A stretch of 64,000 nucleotides of DNA, taken from the NCBI RefSeq assembly GCF_001298525.1, contig NZ_CP012678.1:1054001-1118000 (forward strand). The letters run 5' to 3'. Made by a program: the position numbers and the translations under genes. Shown here in pieces: positions 43,411 to 53,929 of this stretch (the first letter of the stretch is position 1; every line of letters starts with the position of its first letter). Source of the DNA: Psychrobacter urativorans. GTDB lineage: Bacteria > Pseudomonadota > Gammaproteobacteria > Pseudomonadales > Moraxellaceae. Under the pieces are notes generated by a model. It saw only the letters and a program-made list of their open reading frames with translations, was not told where the DNA came from and made no database searches.

Positions 43411-46365
43411 TTACAACGCCTTTAACTCTTCCATCTGCGCTGTCATCGCCGTCAACTGCCCTTCTAGCTCAGCCAATTTTGCTTTCTCGCTTTCGACTAC
43501 TTCCACAGGCGCTTTACTGACAAAGCCTTCATTACCCAGCTTACGGGCGATACCTTCGGCTTGACCTTTCAACTTATCATATGACTTACCCAAACGAGCC
43601 AGCTCAGCCGTTGGGTCAATCAGCCCTTTCATCGGTACAAGGACGCGCAGCTGACCGACCATACTTGATGATGATAATGGCACGTCATCGCCTTCTTTTA
43701 GGATGGTTAAGCTCTCTACTTTAGCTAGCGCCTTAAACTGATTGGCGATACGCGATAGACGCGTGTCTTCCGCTGCTGAGATATTTTGTAGCAATACTGG
43801 CAGACGTACGGCGTTGCCCAATTTCATCTCACCACGGATATTACGTACGCTGGCGATCAGCTCTTGTAGCCATGCCATATCGGCTTCGGTTTGCTCACTG
43901 ATTTGCGCAGTATCGGTCTGTGGATAGGCGGCAATCACGATGCTATCGGTGTCTTTACGACCCAATAGCGGTGCGATGGTCTGCCAAATCTGCTCAGTCA
44001 GATATGGCATGATCGGATGGCTAAAGCGTAGCGCGGTCTCAAGCACATGCAGCAGCACGTAGCGGATTTGCGCTTTACGCTCGCTTGATACCGAGTCATC
44101 ATTCAGGCTCGCCTTGGCAAGCTCAACATACCAATCACAGTATTCATTCCAGATAAATTCATAAATATCATGACTGACCATATCAAGGCGATACTGGGCA
44201 AAATGCTGATGGATATTGGCAATCGTTGAGTTCAAACGACTCATAATCCATTTTTCTGGTAATTCCCACACCTCAGCATTGGCAGTTTGGTCAATAGCTT
44301 GGGCATTGCCTTCTTTATCAACACAGTTCATGAGCACAAAGCGACTGGCGTTCCAGATTTTATTACAGAAGTTACGGTAGCCTTCGACACGTTTTAGATC
44401 AAAGTTGATATCGCGACCGGTACTTGCTAAGGATGTAAAGGTAAAGCGCAGCGCATCCGTACCAAATGCCGGAATACCTTCTGGAAATTCTTTACGCGTT
44501 TGCTTTTCAATTTTTGCCGCGTCTTTCGGGTTCATCATGTTACTGGTGCGTTTTTCTACCAACGCTTCTAACTCGATACCGTCGATGATATCGATAGGAT
44601 CAAGAACATTGCCCTTTGACTTAGACATTTTTTGACCATTGCCATCACGCACCAGACCGTGTACATAAACGGTCTTAAATGGTACTTGCGGCGTGCCATC
44701 TTCATTTTTGACAAAGTGCATGGTCATCATAATCATGCGCGCGACCCAAAAGAAAATAATGTCAAAGCCAGTAACCAATACACTGGTTGGATGGAACGTT
44801 TCCATCACACGTGGATCGGCATTCACATCCGCCCAATCAAGGGTACTAAATGTCCATAGACCAGAGCTAAACCACGTATCAAGGACGTCATCATCTTGGC
44901 GCAGTTTCACGTCAGCAGCGAGATTATATTTGCTGCGCACTTCCGCTTCATCACGGGCGACATAGATGTTACCTTCCTCGTCATACCAAGCAGGAATACG
45001 ATGTCCCCACCACAGCTGACGGCTGATGCACCAGTCTTGAATGCCATTCATCCATGCCATATACATATTTTTATATTGCGCTGGGACGAATTCAATTTGA
45101 CCGTCTTCTACGGCGGCAATCGCAGGCTGAGCAAGCTCTTTAACCGCTACATACCACTGATCGGTTAACCACGGCTCAACGATTGCACCGCCACGCTCAG
45201 CACGAGGCGCTTTTAGCGCATAATCTTCGACTTCTTCTAACCAACCTTGCTCGCCAGCTTGCTCAACGAGGAATTTACGCGCCGCGAAACGCTCAAGTCC
45301 TGCGTACTCACTTGGCGTGGTCTCAAGATTTGGCTCACGGGTTTGCAAGTCAGGATAAACTTCCATCGCAGGCAAAATATGCGCATGAGCATCTAAGATA
45401 TTAATCAGCGGTAATTCATGACGACGACCAAGCTCATAGTCATTAAAGTCATGCGCTGGGGTGATTTTTACACAGCCCGTACCAAAATCGATATCAACAT
45501 AGTCATCAGCAAGGATAGGTACGATACGACCGGTAATCGGTAAGGTAATGGTTTTACCGACCAAATGCGCATAACGCTCGTCTTTTGGATTGACCGCAAC
45601 GGCAGTATCACCAAGCAAGGTTTCAGGACGCGTGGTTGCGACGACTAAATAGTTTTTGCCATCTTTAGTAGTGATATCATTATCAGTGAAATGATAGCGG
45701 AAATGCCACAAGCTTCCTTTTTCATCATGGTTTTCTACTTCTAAATCTGATAATGCAGTTTGGAACTTAGGATCCCAATTCACCAAACGCTTACCGCGAT
45801 AAATTAAACCATCATCAAACAGGCGCACAAACACTTCTTTCACCGCATTAGACAAGCCATCATCCATGGTAAAGCGCTCACGCGACCAATCGACCGAGCT
45901 GCCCAAACGACGAATCTGACGGGTAATATTACCGCCCGACTCTTCTTTCCATTCCCAGACTTTATCAATAAAATCTTCGCGGCTCATATCACGGCGCTTG
46001 ATACCTTCAGCTTCCAGACGACGCTCAACCACCATTTGCGTGGCAATACCCGCATGATCGGTACCCGGTTGCCACAGCGTATTGTCACCATCCATACGGT
46101 GATAACGGGTTAGAGCATCCATAATAGCATTATTAAAGCCATGCCCCATATGTAGCGAACCAGTGACGTTCGGTGGTGGCAAGGCAATAGAAAACGATTC
46201 TTCTTTATCAAAAGTTGGCTGAAAATAACCACTTTCCTCCCAACCTTGATACATACCTGCTTCGACTTCCGCAGGGTTGTAGGCGTTTTCAAGTTGGCTA
46301 AGTGCCGCTTGGATAGAAGTGGTTAGATTGGTTTTGCTGCTTTCATTGTTATTGGGATTGCTCAT
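43411..46365 (-). CDS. valS: Valyl-tRNA synthetase
   Basis: This class I synthetase charges tRNA-Val. It has 984 residues. The HIGH motif appears as HMGH (72-75, in [14 protein letters not shown]) and KMSKS near residue 580 ([10 protein letters not shown]). The CP1 editing domain lies about 200-400, with the [17 protein letters not shown] region. A C-terminal coiled-coil tRNA-binding arm (about 910-984) ends the protein. Slightly longer than E. coli ValS (951). No strong Shine-Dalgarno is seen before the ATG. Confidence 0.97.
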   Translation of the reverse strand: MSNPNNNESSKTNLTTSIQAALSQLENAYNPAEVEAGMYQGWEESGYFQPTFDKEESFSIALPPPNVTGSLHMGHGFNNAIMDALTRYHRMDGDNTLWQPGTDHAGIATQMVVERRLEAEGIKRRDMSREDFIDKVWEWKEESGGNITRQIRRLGSSVDWSRERFTMDDGLSNAVKEVFVRLFDDGLIYRGKRLVNWDPKFQTALSDLEVENHDEKGSLWHFRYHFTDNDITTKDGKNYLVVATTRPETLLGDTAVAVNPKDERYAHLVGKTITLPITGRIVPILADDYVDIDFGTGCVKITPAHDFNDYELGRRHELPLINILDAHAHILPAMEVYPDLQTREPNLETTPSEYAGLERFAARKFLVEQAGEQGWLEEVEDYALKAPRAERGGAIVEPWLTDQWYVAVKELAQPAIAAVEDGQIEFVPAQYKNMYMAWMNGIQDWCISRQLWWGHRIPAWYDEEGNIYVARDEAEVRSKYNLAADVKLRQDDDVLDTWFSSGLWTFSTLDWADVNADPRVMETFHPTSVLVTGFDIIFFWVARMIMMTMHFVKNEDGTPQVPFKTVYVHGLVRDGNGQKMSKSKGNVLDPIDIIDGIELEALVEKRTSNMMNPKDAAKIEKQTRKEFPEGIPAFGTDALRFTFTSLASTGRDINFDLKRVEGYRNFCNKIWNASRFVLMNCVDKEGNAQAIDQTANAEVWELPEKWIMSRLNSTIANIHQHFAQYRLDMVSHDIYEFIWNEYCDWYVELAKASLNDDSVSSERKAQIRYVLLHVLETALRFSHPIMPYLTEQIWQTIAPLLGRKDTDSIVIAAYPQTDTAQISEQTEADMAWLQELIASVRNIRGEMKLGNAVRLPVLLQNISAAEDTRLSRIANQFKALAKVESLTILKEGDDVPLSSSSMVGQLRVLVPMKGLIDPTAELARLGKSYDKLKGQAEGIARKLGNEGFVSKAPVEVVESEKAKLAELEGQLTAMTAQMEELKAL

Positions 46366-46657
46366 AATAGAATGGTCTTTTATTAATAATGAATGTGGTC
46401 AAATAAATACGTTAAAAATAGATAAAATAATTAGTAGGATGATTTTAACGCAGATAGCAGGATTTTGTTAGATGCTAAGGCAATTTAGCTATGTTGTGAG
46501 GATGTTGAGCAAAGAATATTGAGCAAGCGCTGGATACAGCAAAGCAAAACTGTCAATTTTATAAAAGGTGCTTATAGAAAGGATTTAGTTAGAAAGAATT
46601 TAGTTAGAAGGGGTTATTTAGAAGGTGATGAGTTAGAAATTACTTAATGAGAGGGTT
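46366..46657. other. Spacer upstream of valS
   Basis: No gene. A short degenerate direct repeat, ATTTAGTTAGAA, occurs at about 46583-46594 and 46599-46610, with weaker copies after it up to about 46640. No tRNA-sensing leader was recognised. Confidence 0.4.
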
Positions 46658-47146
46658 TTAGCTGAGGGGTTTGTGAGGGATAACTTTAGGGATAATGACC
46701 GCTGTGCCGTAAGCAATGGCTTCGACCATACTGCCTAATTGGTTAATATTACTGACTTCAAAACGCAGGCCATAAATATGATTGCAGCCTTTGGCATGGG
46801 CTTGGGCACGCATACGTACGACGGCTTCACGGCGGGCACGCTCTAATAATGTCTCATAAGTAGTAAGATTCTTACCAAAAAAACTCAACACTTTAGCAAT
46901 CACCATTTTAAAATAATCTTGGGCAATGACGACACTACCAATTACCAGCTCACCTTGACTATTCTCCGTAAGGGTTGGCTGATAAAAACGCTCAGTTGAG
47001 ACGATAATATGTCTTAAAGCTTTTTCATCTATAAGCAGCTGAGCTAAATGCTGACGCTCATGACGCGACCCAAAAAACCAACCGACCACAAATAATATCA
47101 CCAACGGTGCATAGTTAATAAGTATCTGAGTGACAGAGTTGTTCAT
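46658..47146 (-). CDS. YbjQ/UPF0145-like protein with membrane anchor
   Basis: This 162-residue protein has an N-terminal transmembrane helix (about 10-26). A domain resembling YbjQ (UPF0145, PF01906) follows, with ARREAVVRMRAQAHAKGCNHIYGLRFEVS near 103-131 and a final YGTAVIIP. YbjQ domains form pentameric rings; the heavy-metal-binding label is only predicted. It lies 33 bp after the soluble paralogue at 47180, so the pair is likely one operon and arose by duplication with one copy gaining an anchor. Confidence 0.8.
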   Translation of the reverse strand: MNNSVTQILINYAPLVILFVVGWFFGSRHERQHLAQLLIDEKALRHIIVSTERFYQPTLTENSQGELVIGSVVIAQDYFKMVIAKVLSFFGKNLTTYETLLERARREAVVRMRAQAHAKGCNHIYGLRFEVSNINQLGSMVEAIAYGTAVIIPKVIPHKPLS

Positions 47147-47179
47147 GGCATACTTCTTATCATAAAAGAATCTAAAAGC

Positions 47180-47596
47180 TTAGCCAAAAGGATTAAATCT
47201 TTGCGTTTGCTGGTCTTGTAACGGCTGGTCAGAAGCCACGTGCGGTGCTTGATTTTGCGCTGATAGATTTGGCAAACGTACCGCCTTGACCGCTGTGCCA
47301 TATACAAATAACTCAGCGGCACCTTGGGCAATGCTAGAAGTCGAAAAGCGCATCCCGACCACCGCATCTGCGCCCAATGCTTCCGCCTTTACCACCATAC
47401 GCGCCACTGCTTCTTGCCGTGATTCTTCTAACAACTCGGTATAAGCAGTCAGCTCGCCACCAACAAGGTTTTTGATACCCGCAAATAAGTCCTTACCAAC
47501 ATGCTTTGAGCGCACCGTACTACCGTAAACCACGTCTAAACGCTCCGTGATTTGATAATTAGGCAAGTGCTCAAGGTTAGATAGTTGCACGGTCAT
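47180..47596 (-). CDS. YbjQ-family (UPF0145) soluble protein
   Basis: This 138-residue cytoplasmic protein shows the typical YbjQ sequence: GSTVRSKHVGKDLFAGIKNLVGGEL (about 25-49), the ARMVVKAEALGADAVVGMRF helix-strand (about 69-88) and FVYGTAV. A Gln-rich tail of about 25 residues follows. AAGG precedes the ATG. Function is not established. Confidence 0.87.
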   Translation of the reverse strand: MTVQLSNLEHLPNYQITERLDVVYGSTVRSKHVGKDLFAGIKNLVGGELTAYTELLEESRQEAVARMVVKAEALGADAVVGMRFSTSSIAQGAAELFVYGTAVKAVRLPNLSAQNQAPHVASDQPLQDQQTQRFNPFG

Positions 47597-47681
47597 GGTA
47601 TTACCTTATTAATGACGTCTAAAATTGCTGATAGCAGGCGTAATTTATGGATCATACGTATAGAGTAATCATTGATATGGA

Positions 47682-48236
47682 TTAATCGTTAGTATGAAAC
47701 AATAAGAACAGCTCAGTTAAGTTGCCTTCGATACTGTTCGCCATTTGTGCCAATTTATCTTGATCCTCATGCATCTGCGCAATTTCAGGATCTTCATTAT
47801 CAATGCCGCTGAGCACGATCATGGGTAAGGTCAATACGGCAACGTCTTCTTCGGTTTCGTCTTCAAACCACTCGCTCGCTTCATCACCATACATAGCATC
47901 AACAAAGCCAATCGACCATGCCACAATATCTGACTCATCTGAAAAATCGACTGCCTCGTCTTCATCGCCCGCCCCTTCATTAAACGGCAGGGTAATTGGC
48001 ATCTCATTTTTAAGGTCATTCATAATATCATTGCGCCAGCGATGGATACAGTCGATCACGTTTTCTGGCACGTCTTTAACATGACCTTCAAACATCGCAT
48101 CTATCCAATTAGGCAGTGCAGGTCCAATAACGGTAGCGGTCAAAAAACCATGGGCAGCAATATAATCTAGTACATATTCTTCTTCAGAATTGTCCAAAAA
48201 ATAGGCTAATTCATCTAAGCTTATTGGGTTGCTCAT
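47682..48236 (-). CDS. UPF0149 / YecA-YgfB-family protein
   Basis: This 184-residue acidic cytoplasmic protein is of the YgfB/YecA family. Family landmarks include LDYIAAHGFLTATVIGP near the N-terminus and the WSIGFVDAMY helix near residue 107. Members often carry a C-terminal SEC-C zinc motif; none is seen here. Some relatives influence stress and antibiotic response, but the role is unclear. AAGGAT precedes the ATG. Confidence 0.82.
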   Translation of the reverse strand: MSNPISLDELAYFLDNSEEEYVLDYIAAHGFLTATVIGPALPNWIDAMFEGHVKDVPENVIDCIHRWRNDIMNDLKNEMPITLPFNEGAGDEDEAVDFSDESDIVAWSIGFVDAMYGDEASEWFEDETEEDVAVLTLPMIVLSGIDNEDPEIAQMHEDQDKLAQMANSIEGNLTELFLLFHTND

Positions 48237-48422
48237 GGGTTACTTATCCTTGGTTCGATAGATTATTAGTTACTAAATATGGCGAGTAAAAAAATAATGA
48301 GTAAAAATAAAGCTTTAAAAATTTATTAATTTTAATGCAGGATTTACGATTTAAAAAATTAACTCAGCTTAGCACTTAGATAATGAGAAGACTATCTTGT
48401 ACGGCAGCCCTGATAATGACGA

Positions 48423-48659
48423 CTACATATCATCATCCCAATCATCATCGCCGTCTTCATCAAAATCATCGATATCGTCTAGCTGGTCTTTTAATTCTTT
48501 AGCCAACCGTTTTTCTTCTAGCAGATTATCAATCAATCGGCGTTTCTCTAAACTGCTTAATCGTGTGCGTACGCTGGTTTCTGCCTCTTCAACCATCTTG
48601 GCATCATCGTCATCAGAAAACTCACCGTCAAAATCATCATCGATATCAGTATCACTCAT
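48423..48659 (-). CDS. Small acidic protein, PA3496-like
   Basis: This 78-residue, extremely acidic protein has a central basic helix, SSLEKRRLIDNLLEEKRLAKELKD (about 35-58), between two Asp-rich ends. This pattern resembles the short PA3496-type envelope integrity family of gammaproteobacteria, which is mostly hypothetical. AGGAG lies well placed before the ATG. It is short, but the ribosome site and family pattern support it as real. Confidence 0.72.
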   Translation of the reverse strand: MSDTDIDDDFDGEFSDDDDAKMVEEAETSVRTRLSSLEKRRLIDNLLEEKRLAKELKDQLDDIDDFDEDGDDDWDDDM

Positions 48660-48809
48660 GACAAACTCCTAAACCTGAACAAAAAATTAAAATAATTAGA
48701 TACATACATGCCTTATAAAGTCTCTGTTCAACGTTGTCAATCATTTTTATATCTATGTTAAATTTGATTTTAAATTTAAAGAGACTTTGCGGGCAACCAC
48801 AAGCGTTAT

Positions 48810-50180
48810 TTATTCCGCTTCATTACCGCTTATCAAGACCGCATTACGGACATCAGTGAGGCGTTCCATAATGGCTGCGTTGCCACCATCGAAAACGGCA
48901 CATTCACGCTCATACACCGTCGTTGGGCGCTTGAGATTATGTACTTGAACGTGGTTACCAATTTGTTTAAGTCCAGCATTTGGTAATAAGATCAGCATTT
49001 GCTCCTTTCTACCGATACTTTTGAGCAACTGTTTCATGGCAGGGGCTTGGGCTTCATCACTGACCCCAGCTTTAGCCGGTAGCGCAAAGCGTGATAGCTC
49101 AATGTGCTTCGTATGAATAATTTTATTCAGCATTAAGTACAGTTTGCCAAGCATGACGCCGGCAAGCGCCACTTTAGCCTGATTATTCTCGGCTTTAAGG
49201 ACGACAACAGCGCCATTATCATCAAAATGTGGCTGATTGACGATACTCACGCCCGCCAATAACGGCTGCTTAAGCAATTCAATAAGCGCTTGATGCAGTA
49301 GTTGGGTACACAGCGCCAAATAAGGCAGACGCATTTCAGGCGTCAGACGCTCAAGCATCCGATATTCATCATGAAACATAATCTGCACGCTAACGCTATC
49401 AAAAGCACGGTTAGCAGATAATTTAGCGGTGTTAGCGATAAATTTATTGCCACTGTCTACTTGACCATGAGCATCGTCTGCTTGAGCGTCGGCATTATTA
49501 TCATTATCATTATTATCAGTATTTTGCTGTGACTTGAGGTAAGCATTGACGCCACCATGAACGGCTGCGGTATCAATCCCAGTGTTAGGCTTGGTCGTAC
49601 TCAGGCGTCCATTGCTGATATTGTCATTATCGCTGCCACGCGCCGATTGCTTACGGTGCAGATTATCAATATCACGACTGAGAGCATTGATTTGCTCTTT
49701 GGTTGGGCGGGCAATATAACCATAAGCCACCCAAAGCAATAGATGCAAAATCAGCGAACCAATGACAAATGGCCACTGCATGGCAATAATTTCACCTTTG
49801 CTAATGTCTTTTAGCGTCAATGCCACGCTGCCAATTACGGCATCGCCTTCGGTGGCAATCTGACTGATGGTAATGCCTTGTTGCATAGGCGCATTGCCTA
49901 CTGGTACTAAAATATCGCCTTTACTGTCCTTAATGACCAAACGGGCGATATCCTGCTCGCTGGTATAACGATTGGCAATCACACTGAGGCTCACCCGATC
50001 TTTATTTTCTAAAGACAAACGCGCCTCGTCGATGAGCTGGGCAATCATTTGTTCGCCTTTTTGCTCACGACTTTTGGTCAATTGTTGGTCGGTGCTAATC
50101 ACCAGCAGCAGAGTTTGCAAACAAAAACTGACCAAAATGATAATGGCAAACAGCCCTTGCCGCGGCGCTAAATACGTCAT
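48810..50180 (-). CDS. Membrane protein in the Smp/AhpA position next to serB
   Basis: This 456-residue inner-membrane protein has helices at about 10-29 and 133-154 enclosing a periplasmic domain with SLSVIANRYTSEQDIARLVIKD. After the second helix comes a hydrophilic Asn/Asp-rich segment (about 180-245) and a C-terminal soluble domain of unknown fold. Its place divergent from serB and its two-helix plan with a periplasmic loop match E. coli Smp (YtjB/AhpA), but the long cytoplasmic domain is extra. Homology is inferred from position and layout, not shown. Confidence 0.7.
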   Translation of the reverse strand: MTYLAPRQGLFAIIILVSFCLQTLLLVISTDQQLTKSREQKGEQMIAQLIDEARLSLENKDRVSLSVIANRYTSEQDIARLVIKDSKGDILVPVGNAPMQQGITISQIATEGDAVIGSVALTLKDISKGEIIAMQWPFVIGSLILHLLLWVAYGYIARPTKEQINALSRDIDNLHRKQSARGSDNDNISNGRLSTTKPNTGIDTAAVHGGVNAYLKSQQNTDNNDNDNNADAQADDAHGQVDSGNKFIANTAKLSANRAFDSVSVQIMFHDEYRMLERLTPEMRLPYLALCTQLLHQALIELLKQPLLAGVSIVNQPHFDDNGAVVVLKAENNQAKVALAGVMLGKLYLMLNKIIHTKHIELSRFALPAKAGVSDEAQAPAMKQLLKSIGRKEQMLILLPNAGLKQIGNHVQVHNLKRPTTVYERECAVFDGGNAAIMERLTDVRNAVLISGNEAE

Positions 50181-50525
50181 GATATCGTAAACTTTTTTTG
50201 AATAAGGAAAGTTAAAAAACGAGACGCTCGCTCATTTTCTGGAAAAATATACTACCAATAAGCTTCAGCTAAATCTCTTTAGCGGGTTCTACTGATTTTG
50301 CCTACTATAGCATCATAATGCCGGTTAGAGATGCCGTTATAGATTCCGTCATGATAACGCTTTTATCATCTATTTTTTACCTTAATCAGCATTAATGTCT
50401 TAATTAATGCTGATATTAGCCGTTGAAGGAGACTAAAAAATACTTCATGGGTCATCTATAGGCGAGGCACGGTAAAACTGTTATTATTCCTAATCTTATT
50501 TGAGCACACAAGGGACAATTGAGCC
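50181..50525. promoter_or_regulatory. Divergent control region of serB with a 12-bp inverted repeat
   Basis: ATCAGCATTAAT (50385-50396) pairs perfectly with ATTAATGCTGAT (50403-50414) around six bases. It has the look of an operator for a dimeric regulator; no T-run follows. The remaining 345 bp hold no gene. Confidence 0.5.
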
Positions 50526-51749
50526 ATGCCAAAAAATACGCCTTACTCGTTACCAAAAGACAGCAAAGCTTGGCAACAAGCCGTCGATTCTGTCGCTTCT
50601 TTGTTACCTGAGGATATTAATGTACGAGATTTTGACGCATTGCAGTCCCTACCCATTTTTGCACTCATCGTGGTTTTGCCTGCGCATGTCTCGGCGCTTG
50701 ATATTCATCAGTATGTGCAATCGTGGGTCGATAAGCAGCCCAATTGGCATTTGGTGACAGTAGCCGAAGATAAAGAGGCAAACTTTGTTGACATTACTAT
50801 TGATACTGCCGCAGTAGACCGTATCTCTGGTTTGGGCACTATCTCTGATACTGCGCCTACACAGCCGTTTGTTCCTGCACAAGTGTTCCGTTATTTGCTC
50901 GTACCCGTCACCGCAACGCTGATGCATCCTGCTAAAAAGACGGCTGCCGCGCACATTATTGACGAGCAACTTACCAGTAGTTTGCGTCGTGATTTAGCAG
51001 AAGATTATAATAACAATCATCCTGATGCTCAAAATGTCGCATTAGATAGCTTAAGTCTAGTCGATTGCCATATTTTATCTGTCGGGCATATGCTACGTAC
51101 CCATAAGCTGATTTGTTTTGATATGGATTCTACTTTGATTGAACAAGAAGTCATCGTTGAGCTGGCAAAAGTCGTCGGCGTTGGTGAGCAAGTCGAAAGC
51201 ATTACCGAAGCGGCGATGCGCGGCGAAATTGATTTTGATGATTCTTTTGCTCAACGTGTGGCGCTGTTAAAAGGGGTGCCGACGACGGTGCTTGATGAGA
51301 TTTGCGTGCGCTTAACGCTATCTACAGGTGCGCGTACCACTATCAGCGCCTTTAAAGCTTTAGGCTATCATACCGTTTTAGTGTCGGGTGGCTTTACCTA
51401 TTTTGCACGTTATATCGCGGAGCAATTAGGGATCGATGAAGTGCATGCCAATCATTTGGATATTGAAGATGGTGAAGTCACCGGTCATGTACAGTTGCCG
51501 ATTCTTAATGGCAATAAAAAGGCGGCTATCGCCACGCATACTGCCGAACGGTTGGGTTTTGATATGTCCGAAGTGGTTTGCGTGGGCGATGGTGCTAATG
51601 ACTTACCGATGATGGCACTTGCGGATTTAGGCGTGGCGTATAATGCCAAGCCTATCGTACAAGCACGTGCGGATGCAGCGGTCAACGTCACGGGTCTCGA
51701 AGGTGTACTGTATGCGCTTGGCTATCCTGCACTTATTCCTACAAAATAA
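50526..51749 (+). CDS. serB: Phosphoserine phosphatase
   Basis: It performs the last step of serine synthesis, removing phosphate from L-phosphoserine. The HAD-family catalytic site DMDST has nucleophile Asp199 and Asp201; later motifs VLVSGGFT (about 287), NKKAAI and VGDGANDLPMM (about 355) are intact. The N-terminal ~190 residues form an extra ACT-like region, longer than in E. coli (322 residues). AAGGGA lies upstream of the ATG. A strong hairpin follows. Confidence 0.95.
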   Translation: MPKNTPYSLPKDSKAWQQAVDSVASLLPEDINVRDFDALQSLPIFALIVVLPAHVSALDIHQYVQSWVDKQPNWHLVTVAEDKEANFVDITIDTAAVDRISGLGTISDTAPTQPFVPAQVFRYLLVPVTATLMHPAKKTAAAHIIDEQLTSSLRRDLAEDYNNNHPDAQNVALDSLSLVDCHILSVGHMLRTHKLICFDMDSTLIEQEVIVELAKVVGVGEQVESITEAAMRGEIDFDDSFAQRVALLKGVPTTVLDEICVRLTLSTGARTTISAFKALGYHTVLVSGGFTYFARYIAEQLGIDEVHANHLDIEDGEVTGHVQLPILNGNKKAAIATHTAERLGFDMSEVVCVGDGANDLPMMALADLGVAYNAKPIVQARADAAVNVTGLEGVLYALGYPALIPTK

Positions 51750-51865
51750 AGCGGTTTAATAACGCTTATTTTATTAATCTTATTTAATTACTCTTACTTG
51801 TTTAAAATATCTCAGATATCGCCATTTTGCATAGCAGTACTTCGTATAGCATAACTTTGCATAGC

Positions 51866-51915
51866 AATAAGCTGAGTGAGCGACTTTATCGCTGATTCAG
51901 CTTATTCATTTTTAT
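51866..51915 (+). terminator. Hairpin terminator after serB
   Basis: AATAAGCTGAGTGAGCGA (51866-51883) pairs with 51889-51906 around loop CTTTA through 18 positions (one G-U, one G-G mismatch). ATTTTTA follows. Confidence 0.75.
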
Positions 51916-51960
51916 CCTCTTTCCCTTATTATTTTTGCTTATTTTTAAAAAGGAATGTCC

Positions 51961-52962
51961 ATGACGGCATCATCACCACGCCCAGATTCGCCGTCGCCGA
52001 ATCCGCAGGTAGAGCCTACTCCTGCACATAAAGTTCACGTGCACCATGATAGCCCCAAAGAGTTGCTAGGGATTTATATTAAAGGTATGACCATGGGCGC
52101 AGCCGACATTGTACCCGGTGTCTCAGGTGGCACGATTGCCCTGATTGCAGGTATCTATGAGCGCTTGATTAATGCGCTGAGTAGTATTGGTCCTAGCCTG
52201 TGGCATACTTTTCGTAAAGACGGTGGCTTTAAAGGCTTATTGGCTGTTTGGCGACAGGTCGATGCCACCTTTTTATTGTGTTTGGTCGCCGGTATCGCGA
52301 CCAGTTTAGTGACTTTAGCAGGGTCAATAAAATATCTGTTGGATAATGAACCATTATTGATTTGGTCATTTTTCTTTGGATTAGTGGCGACGACGGTGGT
52401 TCTTTTATTAACGGAGATTAAGCGTTGGACGCTGGCAAGGGTGGGTTTATTTATCGTTGGTATGGTTGCCGCCATTATTATTAGTAGTCTGCCGATGTTT
52501 AGCACCACGCCAAGCTTGCTGTATTTATTTTTTGCAGGGGCTATTGCCATTTGTGCGATGATATTGCCCGGTATTTCGGGGTCATTTATCTTACTATTAT
52601 TGGGCGCTTATGACACGGTGTTAGAAGCTGTTCATACTTTTAATTTCACGATTATTTTTACCTTAATGGCAGGTATGGTCACAGGACTACTACTGTTTAC
52701 TCGTATACTGAAGTGGCTGTTGTCACGCTATTACCACGCCACCTTGGCACTATTAACAGGCTTTATTGCCGGCTCTTTGGTCAAAGTATGGCCGTGGAAA
52801 ACCGATGTCTTAGGTACGCTTACCAGCGACGCCATTCATAATGTCGCACCGTGGCACTACCCTACGGGCTCACATTGGGGCATGACGTTGGGCTTAATGG
52901 TATTAGGCGCAATTTTAGTATCCGCGCTGTCGTGGTGGGGTCATCAAAGCAGTAGCGAATAA
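51961..52962 (+). CDS. DUF368 membrane protein (polyprenyl-phosphate translocase family)
   Basis: This 334-residue inner-membrane protein has about eight to nine helices. The defining motif GAADIVPGVSGGTIALI appears near residue 42 and is echoed by ILPGISGSFILLLLGAYD near 200. DUF368 (PopT) proteins, like DedA, recycle the undecaprenyl-phosphate carrier of cell wall synthesis. The frame opens at ATG 51955, but AAAAAGGA is 7 nt before the ATG at 51961, which is the better start. The N-terminal ~35 residues are Pro/Ser-rich. Confidence 0.9.
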   Translation: MTASSPRPDSPSPNPQVEPTPAHKVHVHHDSPKELLGIYIKGMTMGAADIVPGVSGGTIALIAGIYERLINALSSIGPSLWHTFRKDGGFKGLLAVWRQVDATFLLCLVAGIATSLVTLAGSIKYLLDNEPLLIWSFFFGLVATTVVLLLTEIKRWTLARVGLFIVGMVAAIIISSLPMFSTTPSLLYLFFAGAIAICAMILPGISGSFILLLLGAYDTVLEAVHTFNFTIIFTLMAGMVTGLLLFTRILKWLLSRYYHATLALLTGFIAGSLVKVWPWKTDVLGTLTSDAIHNVAPWHYPTGSHWGMTLGLMVLGAILVSALSWWGHQSSSE

Positions 52963-52983
52963 TCTGTAAGAATTTTTAGTCAG

Positions 52984-53019
52984 CCATTATCTATAATAAG
53001 ATAAATGGTACATTTTTTT
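52984..53019 (+). terminator. Terminator after the DUF368 gene
   Basis: CCATTATCT (52984-52992) pairs with AGAT-a-AATGG (52999-53008) with one bulge; a run of seven T residues follows. Confidence 0.65.
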
Positions 53020-53187
53020 ATCATAGACTTATTCTTATTGTTACACGATGCTTAATGGTATCTACGTCATTTCTAATGAATCTATAGTAAAAAATAGTTT
53101 ATAATTTAATGATATGACTACATAGTTTCAGTAATAATTGTTATAAAGTACATCTGATTTTATCCCTTATTTTTTAGGAGTTTGGCT

Positions 53188-53694
53188 ATGTTTACTATTC
53201 CTGTTCTAGATGTTAAATCTGATCCATTAGACGTCTTGCTTGCTGCCATTGGCTACCGTTTATCGATGCTTGCCAGTAGCGACAATGAAGCGTTCAAAAA
53301 ATTACTCACAGACAAAAAAGCAGTGATTGAATTTGCCAGTAACGAATCTGATGTGGCGCGTTATTTTAGCTTTGACAACGGTCAGTTCAGCCAACACCGT
53401 GGACATGCCGATGAACCCACACTGACCATTACCTTTAAAGATTCTATGACTGGCGTTAAGCTACTCACCAAAGGCGATCTGTCGGCATTTATGACCGCAG
53501 TTCAAGACAAAGAATTGAGTATCGAGGGCGAATACACCCTACTGATGTGGTTCAATAAATTGGCAAAACATATCGTGCCCGCCATACCTGAAGAGCTAAA
53601 ACCGCATATCGAACGTGTAAAGCCTTATGCGTATAAAGCCCAGCAATGTGCGGAACATTGGATTGGTGTTGCTAAATATAAATTGGGTAAATAG
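53188..53694 (+). CDS. SCP2 sterol-carrier-domain protein
   Basis: This 168-residue soluble protein with an SCP2-like domain (about 25-125) includes TITFKDSMTGVKLLTKGDLSAFM near 90 and IEGEYTLLMWF near 115. SCP2 domains bind lipids or fatty acyl groups in a hydrophobic tunnel; the bacterial role is unclear and may concern ubiquinone or fatty acids. The TTG at 53182 touches the TTAGGAG, so the ATG at 53188 (7-nt spacing) is chosen. Confidence 0.82.
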   Translation: MFTIPVLDVKSDPLDVLLAAIGYRLSMLASSDNEAFKKLLTDKKAVIEFASNESDVARYFSFDNGQFSQHRGHADEPTLTITFKDSMTGVKLLTKGDLSAFMTAVQDKELSIEGEYTLLMWFNKLAKHIVPAIPEELKPHIERVKPYAYKAQQCAEHWIGVAKYKLGK

Positions 53695-53929
53695 ATTTTT
53701 TATTATTAATGCTCATTAGCTTAATGTCCATTAGCAACCTGTAATGCAGCTCTGCTTTTTATATTAAGGTTGCGGTATACTACGGTTATCGCAGCTTTTT
53801 TTATGCGCTTTATATTGCCAATTTATGTCATGTTTGGTGGTTTAAGCGGGCGCTGATTTCGTTTCACCCCTTTATCATTGATTTAATATTCCCATTTTTC
53901 CTCATACTTATTATAAAAGGATTTTACTC

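Noticed and set aside
53695..53929. BirA operator upstream of bioB
   Set aside because: No long TTGTAAAC-type dyad is visible in the gap.
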